From Burkholderiales bacterium (GTDB lineage: Bacteria; Pseudomonadota; Gammaproteobacteria; Burkholderiales; SG8-41), in the NCBI GenBank assembly GCA_019634975.1, contig JAHCAI010000002.1:1-64000 (forward strand): a DNA stretch of 64,000 nt, in the 5' to 3' direction. Numbering within the stretch: position 1 is the stretch's first letter; each line of letters starts with the position of its first letter. The position numbers were made by a program, and so were the translations under genes. The notes under the pieces are model-generated. The model saw only the letters and a list, made by a program, of their open reading frames with translations, was not told the origin of the DNA and searched no databases. Below, one piece after another: positions 57,138 through 64,000 of the stretch.

Positions 57138-58265
57138 TTACTTGAACAGCAGCCTCAGGCCGTCCCAGGTGCGGCCGAAGATGCCGGCGACAGGGACGCT
57201 CTCGAGGGCCACGACCGGCAACTGGGCGTGGGGTTTGCCGTCGATCTCGATTTTCAGCGTTGCCACGCGCTGGCCCGGGCTCACCGGGGCCAGCAGCGGT
57301 TGCAGGCTTTCGACCACCGCCTTGACCTTGTCGCCCTGGCCCTTGGGCACGGCCACGAACAGGTCGCTGGTGAAGCCGGCCTTCAGCGTGCTCGAGCCGC
57401 CTTTCCACACGCGCAGGCTGGTGACCGGCTGGTTCGCGGCATAGAGCTTCACGCTGTCGTAGAACTGGAAACCCCAGTTCAGCAGCTTCTGGCTTTCGGT
57501 GACCCGCGCCGATTCCGACGCGGTGCCGAGCACGACCGACACCAGCCGCCGCTCGCCGCGCCGCGCGGAAGTCACCAGGCAATAGCCGGCGTTCTCGGTG
57601 TAGCCGGTTTTCACGCCGTCGACCGTCGGGTCCAGCCACAGCAGGCGGTTGCGGTTGGCCTGCGAGATGTTGTTGTAGCGGTATTCCTTCTGCGAATACA
57701 GCGCATAGTGCTCCGGGTAGTCGCGGATCAGCGCGACCACCAGCTTGGCGAGGTCCTCGGCCGAGGAGTGCAGCTGCGCCGTGGTGAGCCCGGTGGCATT
57801 GGTGAAATTGGTGTTGGCCATGCCGAGCCGCTTCGCTTCGCGGTTCATCATCTGCGCGAACACCTCCTCGCTGCCGGCAACCGCCTCGGCCAGCGCGATG
57901 CTGGCGTCGTTGCCGGACTGGATGATCATGCCGCGCAGCAGCTCGTCGACGGTGACCGGCTTGTTCGGCTCGATGAACATGCGCGAACCTTCGGCCTTCC
58001 AGGCGCGGGTCGACACCGGCACCACCTGCTCGGGCTTCAGCGATTTCTGCTTCAGCGCGCCGAACACGAGGTAGGCGGTCATCAGCTTGGTCAGCGAGGC
58101 CGGCTCGAAGCGGTCGCCCGCGTTGCGGCTGGCGAGCACCTGCCCGCTGTTGACGTCGAACAGCAGCCAGGCGCGCGCTTCGATGGCGGGGGCGGGCGGC
58201 TGGACCTGCGCCCAGGATTGCAGCGCGAAGAGGCCCAGCAGGACGGCGAGGAATATGCGTTTCAT
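57138..58265 (-). CDS. dacC: D-alanyl-D-alanine carboxypeptidase (PBP5/6 type)
   Basis: A 375-residue low-mass penicillin-binding protein that trims peptidoglycan pentapeptides. Signal peptide to about residue 20; active-site SLTK (Ser57, Lys60), SGN (117-119) and KTG (219-221); then a C-terminal beta domain and an amphipathic tail ending WDGLRLLFK that would hold it to the membrane. It leads the dacC-dat-ybeD run. Confidence 0.96.
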   Translation of the reverse strand: MKRIFLAVLLGLFALQSWAQVQPPAPAIEARAWLLFDVNSGQVLASRNAGDRFEPASLTKLMTAYLVFGALKQKSLKPEQVVPVSTRAWKAEGSRMFIEPNKPVTVDELLRGMIIQSGNDASIALAEAVAGSEEVFAQMMNREAKRLGMANTNFTNATGLTTAQLHSSAEDLAKLVVALIRDYPEHYALYSQKEYRYNNISQANRNRLLWLDPTVDGVKTGYTENAGYCLVTSARRGERRLVSVVLGTASESARVTESQKLLNWGFQFYDSVKLYAANQPVTSLRVWKGGSSTLKAGFTSDLFVAVPKGQGDKVKAVVESLQPLLAPVSPGQRVATLKIEIDGKPHAQLPVVALESVPVAGIFGRTWDGLRLLFK

Positions 58266-58281
58266 TTCGGGAAAAAGCCTG

Positions 58282-58318
58282 ATTATAAAGTCGGGAAGGA
58301 GAGGCGTCTCGAGACGCC
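58282..58318 (-). promoter_or_regulatory. dacC promoter with a 16-bp palindrome at -35
   Basis: On the minus strand TATAAT (58287-58282), 17 bases after the start of ATG side. The perfect palindrome GGCGTCTCGAGACGCC (58303-58318) covers the -35 position, as an operator would. Confidence 0.5.
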
Positions 58319-58366
58319 CCAAAAGGCAGACTCCGCGGCGGCGGCGGAAGTTCCGCGCCTTCCCTG

Positions 58367-58546
58367 TCAGCCGTCGTCCCGGCAGCGGCGGATTGCCGCG
58401 CGCAGGAGCTCGAAATGGTGTTCGACCCGCCGGCAGCGTTCGCAGATCAGCAGATGCAGCTGCAGCCGCAGCCGCTCGACCGGGCCGAGCGCGCGGTCCT
58501 GTTCCTGGGACAGCAGCTCCGAGGCCTTCCTGCAGGTGTCCATCAT
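58367..58546 (-). CDS. Zinc-finger anti-sigma factor (zf-HC2 type), cytosolic
   Basis: A 59-residue protein with the anti-sigma zinc motif Cys5 ... His31-x3-Cys35-x2-Cys38 (HLLICERC). It has no membrane segment, so it would hold its sigma factor in the cytosol and may release it on oxidation of the zinc cysteines, as known for ZAS proteins. The start ATG overlaps the sigma factor stop (ATGA). Confidence 0.8.
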   Translation of the reverse strand: MMDTCRKASELLSQEQDRALGPVERLRLQLHLLICERCRRVEHHFELLRAAIRRCRDDG

Positions 58547-59145
58547 CGGCGTGATCCGTCGAACCAGGTGATTTCCAGGCATTCGCGCAGGGTCAGCCGT
58601 GCCCGGTGCAGCAGGACCCAGCAGTGGGTCGAGGTGATCTGCAGTTCCTGACAGATTTCCGGGGTCGTCATCTCCATGACCTCGCGCATCGTGAACGCCC
58701 GCGCCGTGCGTTCGGGCAGGCGCTGCAGGCAGAGCTCGAAGGCGGCGCGGAAGCGGCTGTTCTCCAGCGCCGCGTCAGGGTTGCCCCAGTCCGAAGGCAT
58801 GTCGCGCCAGTGGCCGTCGCCGGCAAACAGCGCGTCGATGGCTTCCGCTTCCGCGCGGTCGTCTGCCGCTTCCAAGGGCTGCTCGCGCGCGCTGCGTCTC
58901 AGCTGGTCGATGACCTTGTGCTTGAGGATGCCGGTGAGCCAGGTGCGCAGCGAGGATTTGCCGGAAAAGCGGGCGGCGCCTTCGATTGCGGCGAGCAGCG
59001 TTTCCTGCACCGCGTCCTCGGCCTGGGCGGGATTGCGCAGCTGCAGCCGCGCATAGCGCAGCAGGTAGGCGCGCTCGCTTTCGATCTCCTTCGCCTGCGG
59101 AGTGCCCCTGCTTCGAGTGTTTTCCAAAATAGTGTTTAAAAACAA
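58543..59145 (-). CDS. ECF-type RNA polymerase sigma factor
   Basis: About 200 residues with sigma region 2 (YARLQLRNPAQAEDAVQE, then LRTWLTGILKHKVID) and region 4 (LPERTARAFTMREVMEM, TPEICQELQITSTHCWVLL). It resembles the RpoE/SigJ-like factors partnered with small zinc-finger anti-sigmas. The start is uncertain: the TTG at 59145 lies inside an AT-rich repeat copy and has no ribosome-binding site; other TTG codons follow in the next ten residues. Overlaps its anti-sigma gene by 4 bases. Confidence 0.85.
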   Translation of the reverse strand: MFLNTILENTRSRGTPQAKEIESERAYLLRYARLQLRNPAQAEDAVQETLLAAIEGAARFSGKSSLRTWLTGILKHKVIDQLRRSAREQPLEAADDRAEAEAIDALFAGDGHWRDMPSDWGNPDAALENSRFRAAFELCLQRLPERTARAFTMREVMEMTTPEICQELQITSTHCWVLLHRARLTLRECLEITWFDGSRR

Positions 59146-59160
59146 TTACTTATGATATCA
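59131..59160 (+). repeat. AT-rich motif copy at the sigma factor start
   Basis: AGTGTTTAAAAACAATTACT followed by TATGATATCA, close to the copy at 34681. It covers the apparent first codons of the sigma gene on the other strand. Confidence 0.6.
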
Positions 59161-59182
59161 CCCGCAGGGGCGGCCTAGCACC

Positions 59183-59210
59183 CTTGAAAACCGTTCCGGG
59201 GTGCCCATAT
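59183..59210 (+). promoter_or_regulatory. Heat-shock (sigma-32) promoter of hsp20
   Basis: CTTGAAA (59183-59189), 14-base spacer, CCCATAT (59204-59210): a near-perfect match to the sigma-32 consensus CTTGAAA / CCCATnT. Transcription would start near 59217, leaving a leader of about 39 bases. Confidence 0.8.
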
Positions 59211-59255
59211 TGAAGGCATCGGCGCAAATGCCGCAACGAATTCAAGGAGATGATC

Positions 59256-59684
59256 ATGGTCAATGTTACCCGCTTTACCCCGTTTGACGACTCGTTCGAC
59301 GAACTGCTGCGCGGCTTTTTCGTGCGCCCGATGGCCTTTGAAGGCGCGCCCCAGGCGGCGCAGGCGATCCGCGTCGATGTCCGCGAGAGCGAGAAGGACT
59401 ACGTCGTGCATGCCGAGATCCCCGGCGTGAAAAAGGAAGACATCCACGTCACCATCGATGGCGAGCAGGTCGCGATCAGCGCGGAAACGCGCAATGAGCG
59501 CGAAGTGAAGGAAGGCGAGCGTGTGCTGCGCGCCGAGCGCCATTACGGCAAGGTCTATCGCGCGTTCACCCTGGGCCAGCCCGTCGACGAGGAAAAGGCC
59601 TCCGCCAAGTATGCTGACGGCGTGCTTGAGCTGACGCTGCCGAAGAAGCAGGCGGTTACCGCGAAGCGGCTGTCGATCAACTGA
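59256..59684 (+). CDS. Small heat-shock protein (Hsp20/alpha-crystallin family)
   Basis: A 142-residue chaperone that holds unfolded proteins. The alpha-crystallin domain runs from VDVRESEKDYVVHAEIPGV to GVLELTLPKK. I chose ATG 59256 over the upstream ATG 59250 because AAGGAG (59244-59249) is six bases before it and would touch the earlier ATG. Controlled by a heat-shock promoter; ends in a strong terminator. Confidence 0.93.
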   Translation: MVNVTRFTPFDDSFDELLRGFFVRPMAFEGAPQAAQAIRVDVRESEKDYVVHAEIPGVKKEDIHVTIDGEQVAISAETRNEREVKEGERVLRAERHYGKVYRAFTLGQPVDEEKASAKYADGVLELTLPKKQAVTAKRLSIN

Positions 59685-59720
59685 GGCACCGCCGGACTTT
59701 TGCCGGCACGGAAGTCCGGA

Positions 59721-59754
59721 AAAGCGGCAGGCTGAAAGGCCTGCCGCTTTTTTT
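59721..59754 (+). terminator. Rho-independent terminator of hsp20
   Basis: Twelve-base arms (AAAGCGGCAGGC and GCCTGCCGCTTT), six-base loop, then seven T residues (59748-59754). Confidence 0.9.
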
Positions 59755-59771
59755 GTCGTCGGGTAAAATGA

Positions 59772-60716
<945 letters not shown>

Positions 60717-60738
60717 TGCCATCGGCGCAGAGCCGGCG

Positions 60739-61383
60739 ATGACTGCACCGGTCGCGTGGATCTTTGATCTCGACAACACGCTGCACAATGCGTCGCCTCA
60801 CATCTTTCCGCACATCAACCGCGCGATGAACGCCTACCTGCAGCAGCACCTGCAGCTCGACGAGCGGGCGGCCGGCGAGCTGCGGCGCCACTACTGGCAG
60901 TGCTACGGCGCGACCCTGCTGGGCCTGATGCGCCACCACGGCACCGATCCGCGGCATTTCCTCTGGCATACCCACCAGTTTCCGGACCTGCGGCGCATGG
61001 TGGTCGGCGAGCCGCAGCTGCGCCATGTGCTGCGCCGGCTGCCGGGACGCAAGTTCGTGTTCTCCAACGCCCCGGTGCATTACGCGCAGGCAGTGCTGCG
61101 CGTGCTCGGCATCACCAGCCTGTTCGATGCCGTGTTCTCGATCGAGCGTGTCGGTTTCCGGCCCAAGCCCGATGCCTACGGCTTCCTGAAACTGTGCCGC
61201 GCGCATCACCTGCGGCCGCGGCGCTGTATCATGGTCGAGGATTCGCTGGAAAACCTGCGCACCGCAAAAAGGCTCGGCATGAAAACCGTCTGGGTGTCGC
61301 GGGCGGAACGCGTGCCCGGATTCGTCGATGTGCGGGTGCAGGGCATGGCCGCACTTTCCAGTCACGCAGCACACCTGTACTGA
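60739..61383 (+). CDS. HAD-family pyrimidine 5'-nucleotidase-like protein
   Basis: A 214-residue HAD phosphatase with the motifs DLDNTLHN (Asp nucleophile), FSNAP, Lys in GFRPKPDAYGF and MVEDSLENL. It resembles yeast SDT1-type pyrimidine 5'-nucleotidases, which remove phosphate from UMP or CMP. It begins 22 bases after argB and 7 bases before slmA, in the usual betaproteobacterial order argB-HAD-slmA. Confidence 0.88.
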   Translation: MTAPVAWIFDLDNTLHNASPHIFPHINRAMNAYLQQHLQLDERAAGELRRHYWQCYGATLLGLMRHHGTDPRHFLWHTHQFPDLRRMVVGEPQLRHVLRRLPGRKFVFSNAPVHYAQAVLRVLGITSLFDAVFSIERVGFRPKPDAYGFLKLCRAHHLRPRRCIMVEDSLENLRTAKRLGMKTVWVSRAERVPGFVDVRVQGMAALSSHAAHLY

Positions 61384-61390
61384 GGAACGC

Positions 61391-61975
61391 ATGGCACGCA
61401 GCGGCGAACGCAAGACCCAGATACTGCAGACCCTGGCGCAGATGCTCGAGGGCCCTTCGGCGGAGCGCATCACCACGGCGGCGCTGGCCGCGCGCATCGG
61501 CGTGTCCGAGGCCGCGCTCTACCGCCATTTCCGCGGCAAGGCGGAAATGTTCGCCGGGCTGATCGATTTTGTCGAACAGACGCTGTTCACGCTGATCAAC
61601 CGCATCACCAGCGAGGAGCAGAGCGGGCTGCGCCAGGCCGAGGCGATCATGACCATGCTGCTCGGCTTCGCGCAGAAGAACCGCGGCATGACCCGGGTGC
61701 TGATCGGCGACGCGCTGGTGACCGAGGACGATTCGCTGCAGGCGCGCATCAACCAGATCCACGACCGCCTGGAGGCGGCGCTGAAGCAGGCGCTGCGCTT
61801 CGCGATGACGCGCAAGGAAGTTGCCGAGGACATCGATCCCGGCGCGCAGGCCAATGCGCTGATGAGCTTCGTTGCCGGCCGCTGGCACCAGTATGCGAAA
61901 AGCGGTTTCCGCCGCGATCCGGTGGAGCACTGGCAGCGGCAGTGGAAGCAGCTGATGGAAGGCATACTGGCTTGA
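61391..61975 (+). CDS. slmA: Nucleoid occlusion factor SlmA (TetR family)
   Basis: A 194-residue DNA-binding protein. TetR-type HTH in ITTAALAARIGVSEAALYRHF; the ligand domain has the SlmA-specific MTMLLGFAQKNRGMTRVLIGDALV and ends HWQRQWKQLMEGILA. SlmA bound to its sites stops FtsZ rings forming over the nucleoid. The ATG at 61391 follows TGAGGAACGC. Length is normal (E. coli 198). Confidence 0.93.
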   Translation: MARSGERKTQILQTLAQMLEGPSAERITTAALAARIGVSEAALYRHFRGKAEMFAGLIDFVEQTLFTLINRITSEEQSGLRQAEAIMTMLLGFAQKNRGMTRVLIGDALVTEDDSLQARINQIHDRLEAALKQALRFAMTRKEVAEDIDPGAQANALMSFVAGRWHQYAKSGFRRDPVEHWQRQWKQLMEGILA

Positions 61976-62003
61976 CCACCCCATCGAGGAAGAGGAGTGC
62001 ACC

Positions 62004-62348
62004 ATGGCGGACATCAAGGTAGAGCATCTTGCGCAACTGATGCTGGGCATCGCCCGCAGCCAGCTTGCCGTGCTGGATTCGATAGAGAACCTCAAGGCGG
62101 GGTTCAAGACCGGCCATGCGCGGTCGATCATCGAGAGCGCCTCGCGCATCCGCTCCAACCACCCGGAGACCCTGGCGGATTTTCCGTCGCGGCTGCTGCT
62201 GCAGATGCTGGGCCGCAATCCGCCCGACGCCGAACGCCTCACGCGCGAGCTCGAGCACCTGCTGAGCGGCGAGAGCACCACGCCCTCGAAGGAGGCGCTG
62301 GCGGCCGAAACCGCGCCCAAGGGGGCGGATTCGCTCGATATGACCTGA
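62004..62348 (+). CDS. Protein of unknown function, 114 residues
   Basis: A short soluble protein, mostly helical (HLAQLMLGIARSQLAVLDSIE, LADFPSRLLLQMLGRN), with a charged C-terminal tail and no cysteine. I do not recognise a family. GGAAGAGGAG lies ten bases before the ATG. It follows slmA by 28 bases on the same strand and converges with the moeB-like gene. Confidence 0.65.
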   Translation: MADIKVEHLAQLMLGIARSQLAVLDSIENLKAGFKTGHARSIIESASRIRSNHPETLADFPSRLLLQMLGRNPPDAERLTRELEHLLSGESTTPSKEALAAETAPKGADSLDMT

Positions 62349-62367
62349 GGGGCCGGGCAGGGCGGCG

Positions 62368-63123
62368 TCAGGCCGCGCGCGACCGGCACACCGCGCAGGC
62401 GGGATCGCGTTTGAGGCCGACGCTGCGCAGGTCCATCGTCAGCGCGTCGACGAGCAGCAGGCGCCCGGTCAGCGTTTCCCCGGCGCCGGTCACGAGCTTC
62501 AGCGCCTCCGCGGCCTGCATCGCGCCGATGATGCCCACCAGCGGCGCGAACACGCCCATCACCGCGCAGCGCATCTCCTCCGTTTCGCCGTCCTCGGGAA
62601 ACAGGCAGGCATAACAGGGCGAGTCGGCGCGGCGCAGGTCGAATACCGCGAGCTGGCCGTCGAAACGGATGCCTGCGCCCGACACCAGCGGTTTGCCGGC
62701 GCGCACGCAGGCGCGGTTGACGGCGTGGCGGGTCTCGAAATTGTCGCAGCCGTCGATCACCACGTCGGCGGCATCCACCAGCTGCTGCAGCCGGTCGCCG
62801 GATACCCGCTCGGCGACGGCATGGATGCGGATTCCCGGATTGAGGCCGAGCAGCGTGGCGCGCGCGGAGTCGACCTTTTTCTCCCCGATCGAGGCCTCGC
62901 GGTGGACGATCTGCCGCTGCAGGTTGGTGAGGTCGACGCTGTCGCCGTCGCAGAGCGTGAGCGTGCCGATTCCCGCCGAAGCGAGATAGAGCGCGGCCGG
63001 CGAGCCGAGGCCGCCGGCGCCGATCAGCAGCGCGTGGGCGTCGAGCAGCCGCTGCTGGCCCTCGATGCCGATTTCCGGGAGCAGGATGTGCCGGCTGTAG
63101 CGCAGCAGTTGATGGTCGTCCAT
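62368..63123 (-). CDS. moeB: MoeB/ThiF family adenylyltransferase (E1-like)
   Basis: A 251-residue enzyme that adenylates the C-terminus of a sulfur-carrier protein such as MoaD or ThiS. ATP site GAGGLGSPAALYLA; Arg finger and Asp in DGDSVDLTNLQRQIVHR; catalytic Cys-free loop; structural zinc by CYAC and the end CAVC. No rhodanese domain follows. Which partner it serves cannot be said. Relevant to molybdopterin supply for IorB, but not adjacent to it. Confidence 0.88.
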   Translation of the reverse strand: MDDHQLLRYSRHILLPEIGIEGQQRLLDAHALLIGAGGLGSPAALYLASAGIGTLTLCDGDSVDLTNLQRQIVHREASIGEKKVDSARATLLGLNPGIRIHAVAERVSGDRLQQLVDAADVVIDGCDNFETRHAVNRACVRAGKPLVSGAGIRFDGQLAVFDLRRADSPCYACLFPEDGETEEMRCAVMGVFAPLVGIIGAMQAAEALKLVTGAGETLTGRLLLVDALTMDLRSVGLKRDPACAVCRSRAA

Positions 63124-63159
63124 GGCGCGAATCTAGCGGTTGCCGCCCCTGAAAACAAC

Positions 63160-63182
63160 AACGCCCGGCTCGGCCGGGCGTT
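63160..63182 (-). terminator. Terminator after the ctpA-type gene
   Basis: AACGCCCGGC-TCG-GCCGGGCGTT hairpin (63160-63182) followed on the minus strand by a T-rich run (GTTGTTTT), 20 bases after the protease stop. Confidence 0.75.
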
Positions 63183-63202
63183 GCGCGGAGCCTGGGGAGC
63201 GG

Positions 63203-64000
63203 TCAGTTCGCCTTGGCGACCGAACGGCTCTTCAGGAAGGCGACCGCCTGGTTCAGCTCGTAATCGTTGGGCGAGACCACCTGGCCGGGTTCGGGGCGCA
63301 GCGATTTCTCGTCGACGTCCTTCGGTCGCGGTGCCGGAGTGAAGCCGAATTTCTGCGCCGACTTCGCCGCCGCCTCGGCCTTGTCGGCCGGTTTCTCGGT
63401 GGCGCCCTCGGTGAGGTGCTTGGTGAGGTCGGCCTCGCGCAGTTTCAGAGCCGCGCGGTCGGTGACGACGTCGTCCAGCGGGATGTCCGGCACGATGCCG
63501 CGCGCCTGGATCGAGCGGCCCTTCGGCGTGTAGTAGCGCGCCGTGGTCAGCTTGATCGCGGTGTTGTTGCCCAGCGGCAGGATGGTCTGCACCGAGCCCT
63601 TGCCGAAGGTCTGCTGGCCCATCACCACCGCGCGCTCGTGATCCTGCAGCGCGCCGGCGACGATTTCCGAGGCCGAGGCGGAACCGCCGTTGACCAGCAC
63701 CACCATCGGCACCGTCTTCGCTTCCGCCGGCAGGCGCTTCAGGAAATCCTCCTTGTTGCGGCCGCGCAGGTAATGCTCGGGACTCGCGTTGAGTTTCATC
63801 CTCGCGTCCTCGGTGCGCCCGTCGGTGTAGACCACCAGCGCATCCCGCGGCAGGAAGGCGGCGGACACCGCGACCGCGCCGTTGAGCAGGCCGCCCGGAT
63901 CGTTGCGCAGGTCGAGCACGAGTCCCTTCATCGGGCCCTGGTTCTGCTTGAACAGGTTTTCCACGGCGCGCGCGAGGTTCTCGCCGGTATGTTCCTGGAA
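63203..64000 (-). CDS. ctpA: C-terminal processing peptidase, S41 family (5' end outside window)
   Basis: The frame is open to the right edge, so only the last 266 or so residues are seen. They hold the S41 core: GLVLDLRNDPGGLL, catalytic Ser in GSASASEIVAG and Lys in FGKGSVQTILP, then a C-terminal tail with a KPADKAEAAAKSAQ low-complexity stretch. Periplasmic enzymes of this type (Prc/CtpA) cut target proteins at their C-termini. The signal peptide and PDZ domain lie to the right. Confidence 0.93.
   Translation of the reverse strand, partial: FQEHTGENLARAVENLFKQNQGPMKGLVLDLRNDPGGLLNGAVAVSAAFLPRDALVVYTDGRTEDARMKLNASPEHYLRGRNKEDFLKRLPAEAKTVPMVVLVNGGSASASEIVAGALQDHERAVVMGQQTFGKGSVQTILPLGNNTAIKLTTARYYTPKGRSIQARGIVPDIPLDDVVTDRAALKLREADLTKHLTEGATEKPADKAEAAAKSAQKFGFTPAPRPKDVDEKSLRPEPGQVVSPNDYELNQAVAFLKSRSVAKAN

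Noticed and set aside
59250..59255. Earlier ATG (59250) as the start of hsp20
   Set aside because: It directly touches the AAGGAG ribosome-binding site; the ATG six bases further has proper spacing.

Overview
The window is a GC-rich (roughly two-thirds G+C), densely packed chromosomal segment of a Gram-negative bacterium, most likely a betaproteobacterium (Rhodocyclales/Nitrosomonadales-like). Reasons: the leuS-lptE-holA-proA order, the thrB-DUF2782-polA order next to a BPSS1780-type membrane protein, the dacC-dat-ybeD-lipB-lipA block, a TctC-type solute receptor, SlmA, and a Sox gene set. No rRNA, tRNA, insertion sequence, prophage or CRISPR array was seen. Both edges cut genes: metH (left) and a ctpA-type protease (right).

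Layout. 1-7140: 3' part of metH, a CPBP membrane protease, a PhyH dioxygenase, an NDH-2-type flavoprotein, a methyltransferase, an orphan ATP-grasp ligase and a truncated CobW-like GTPase. 7219-15453: DUF486 protein, mpl, amidase, YqiA-like esterase, RNB ribonuclease, TonB-like protein, aroE, mtgA (mostly envelope and peptidoglycan functions). 15463-18045: icd and a divergent LysR regulator. 18189-24015: a molybdenum hydroxylase (iorA-iorB) joined to soxX-soxY-soxZ, then a small convergent exported protein, soxA and a DUF1080 lipoprotein. 24031-31191: kup and a three-gene 2-oxoacid:ferredoxin oxidoreductase operon (FAD/Fe-S subunit, korA, korB). 31527-35997: TctC receptor, small membrane protein, lipoyl-domain lpdA, proA. 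36195-37540: a small accessory islet (low-GC lipoprotein, HigB/HigA-type toxin-antitoxin, higA remnant) sitting between proA and holA. 37607-45144: holA, lptE, leuS, FecR/SPOR protein, uvrD. 45302-53058: BPSS1780 protein, thrB, DUF2782, polA, PaaK-like ligase, DUF4197, TlpA-like thioredoxin. 53171-58265: lipA, lipB, two plus-strand genes that split the block, ybeD, dat, dacC. 58367-64000: ECF sigma and zinc-finger anti-sigma pair, hsp20 with a heat-shock promoter, argB, HAD nucleotidase, slmA, a small unknown, moeB-like E1, ctpA.

Two kinds of non-coding structure recur. First, six intergenic hairpins are built from short units repeated with a strict period (7, 9 or 10 bp) and mirrored on the other arm (7566, 27281, 29214, 45177, 47053, 53080). 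Second, an AT-rich motif with core TCAATAAAAACAAATACTTA occurs in about eleven variants, nearly always between genes, overlapping starts and stops, and once inside the polA reading frame. The strongest candidates for something not well described are these two repeat families, the iorAB-soxXYZ(A) cluster without an adjacent soxB and with an altered SoxY carrier tail, and an apparent recombination patch in the anticodon-binding part of leuS. All function calls are by reading the protein sequences; no database search was run.
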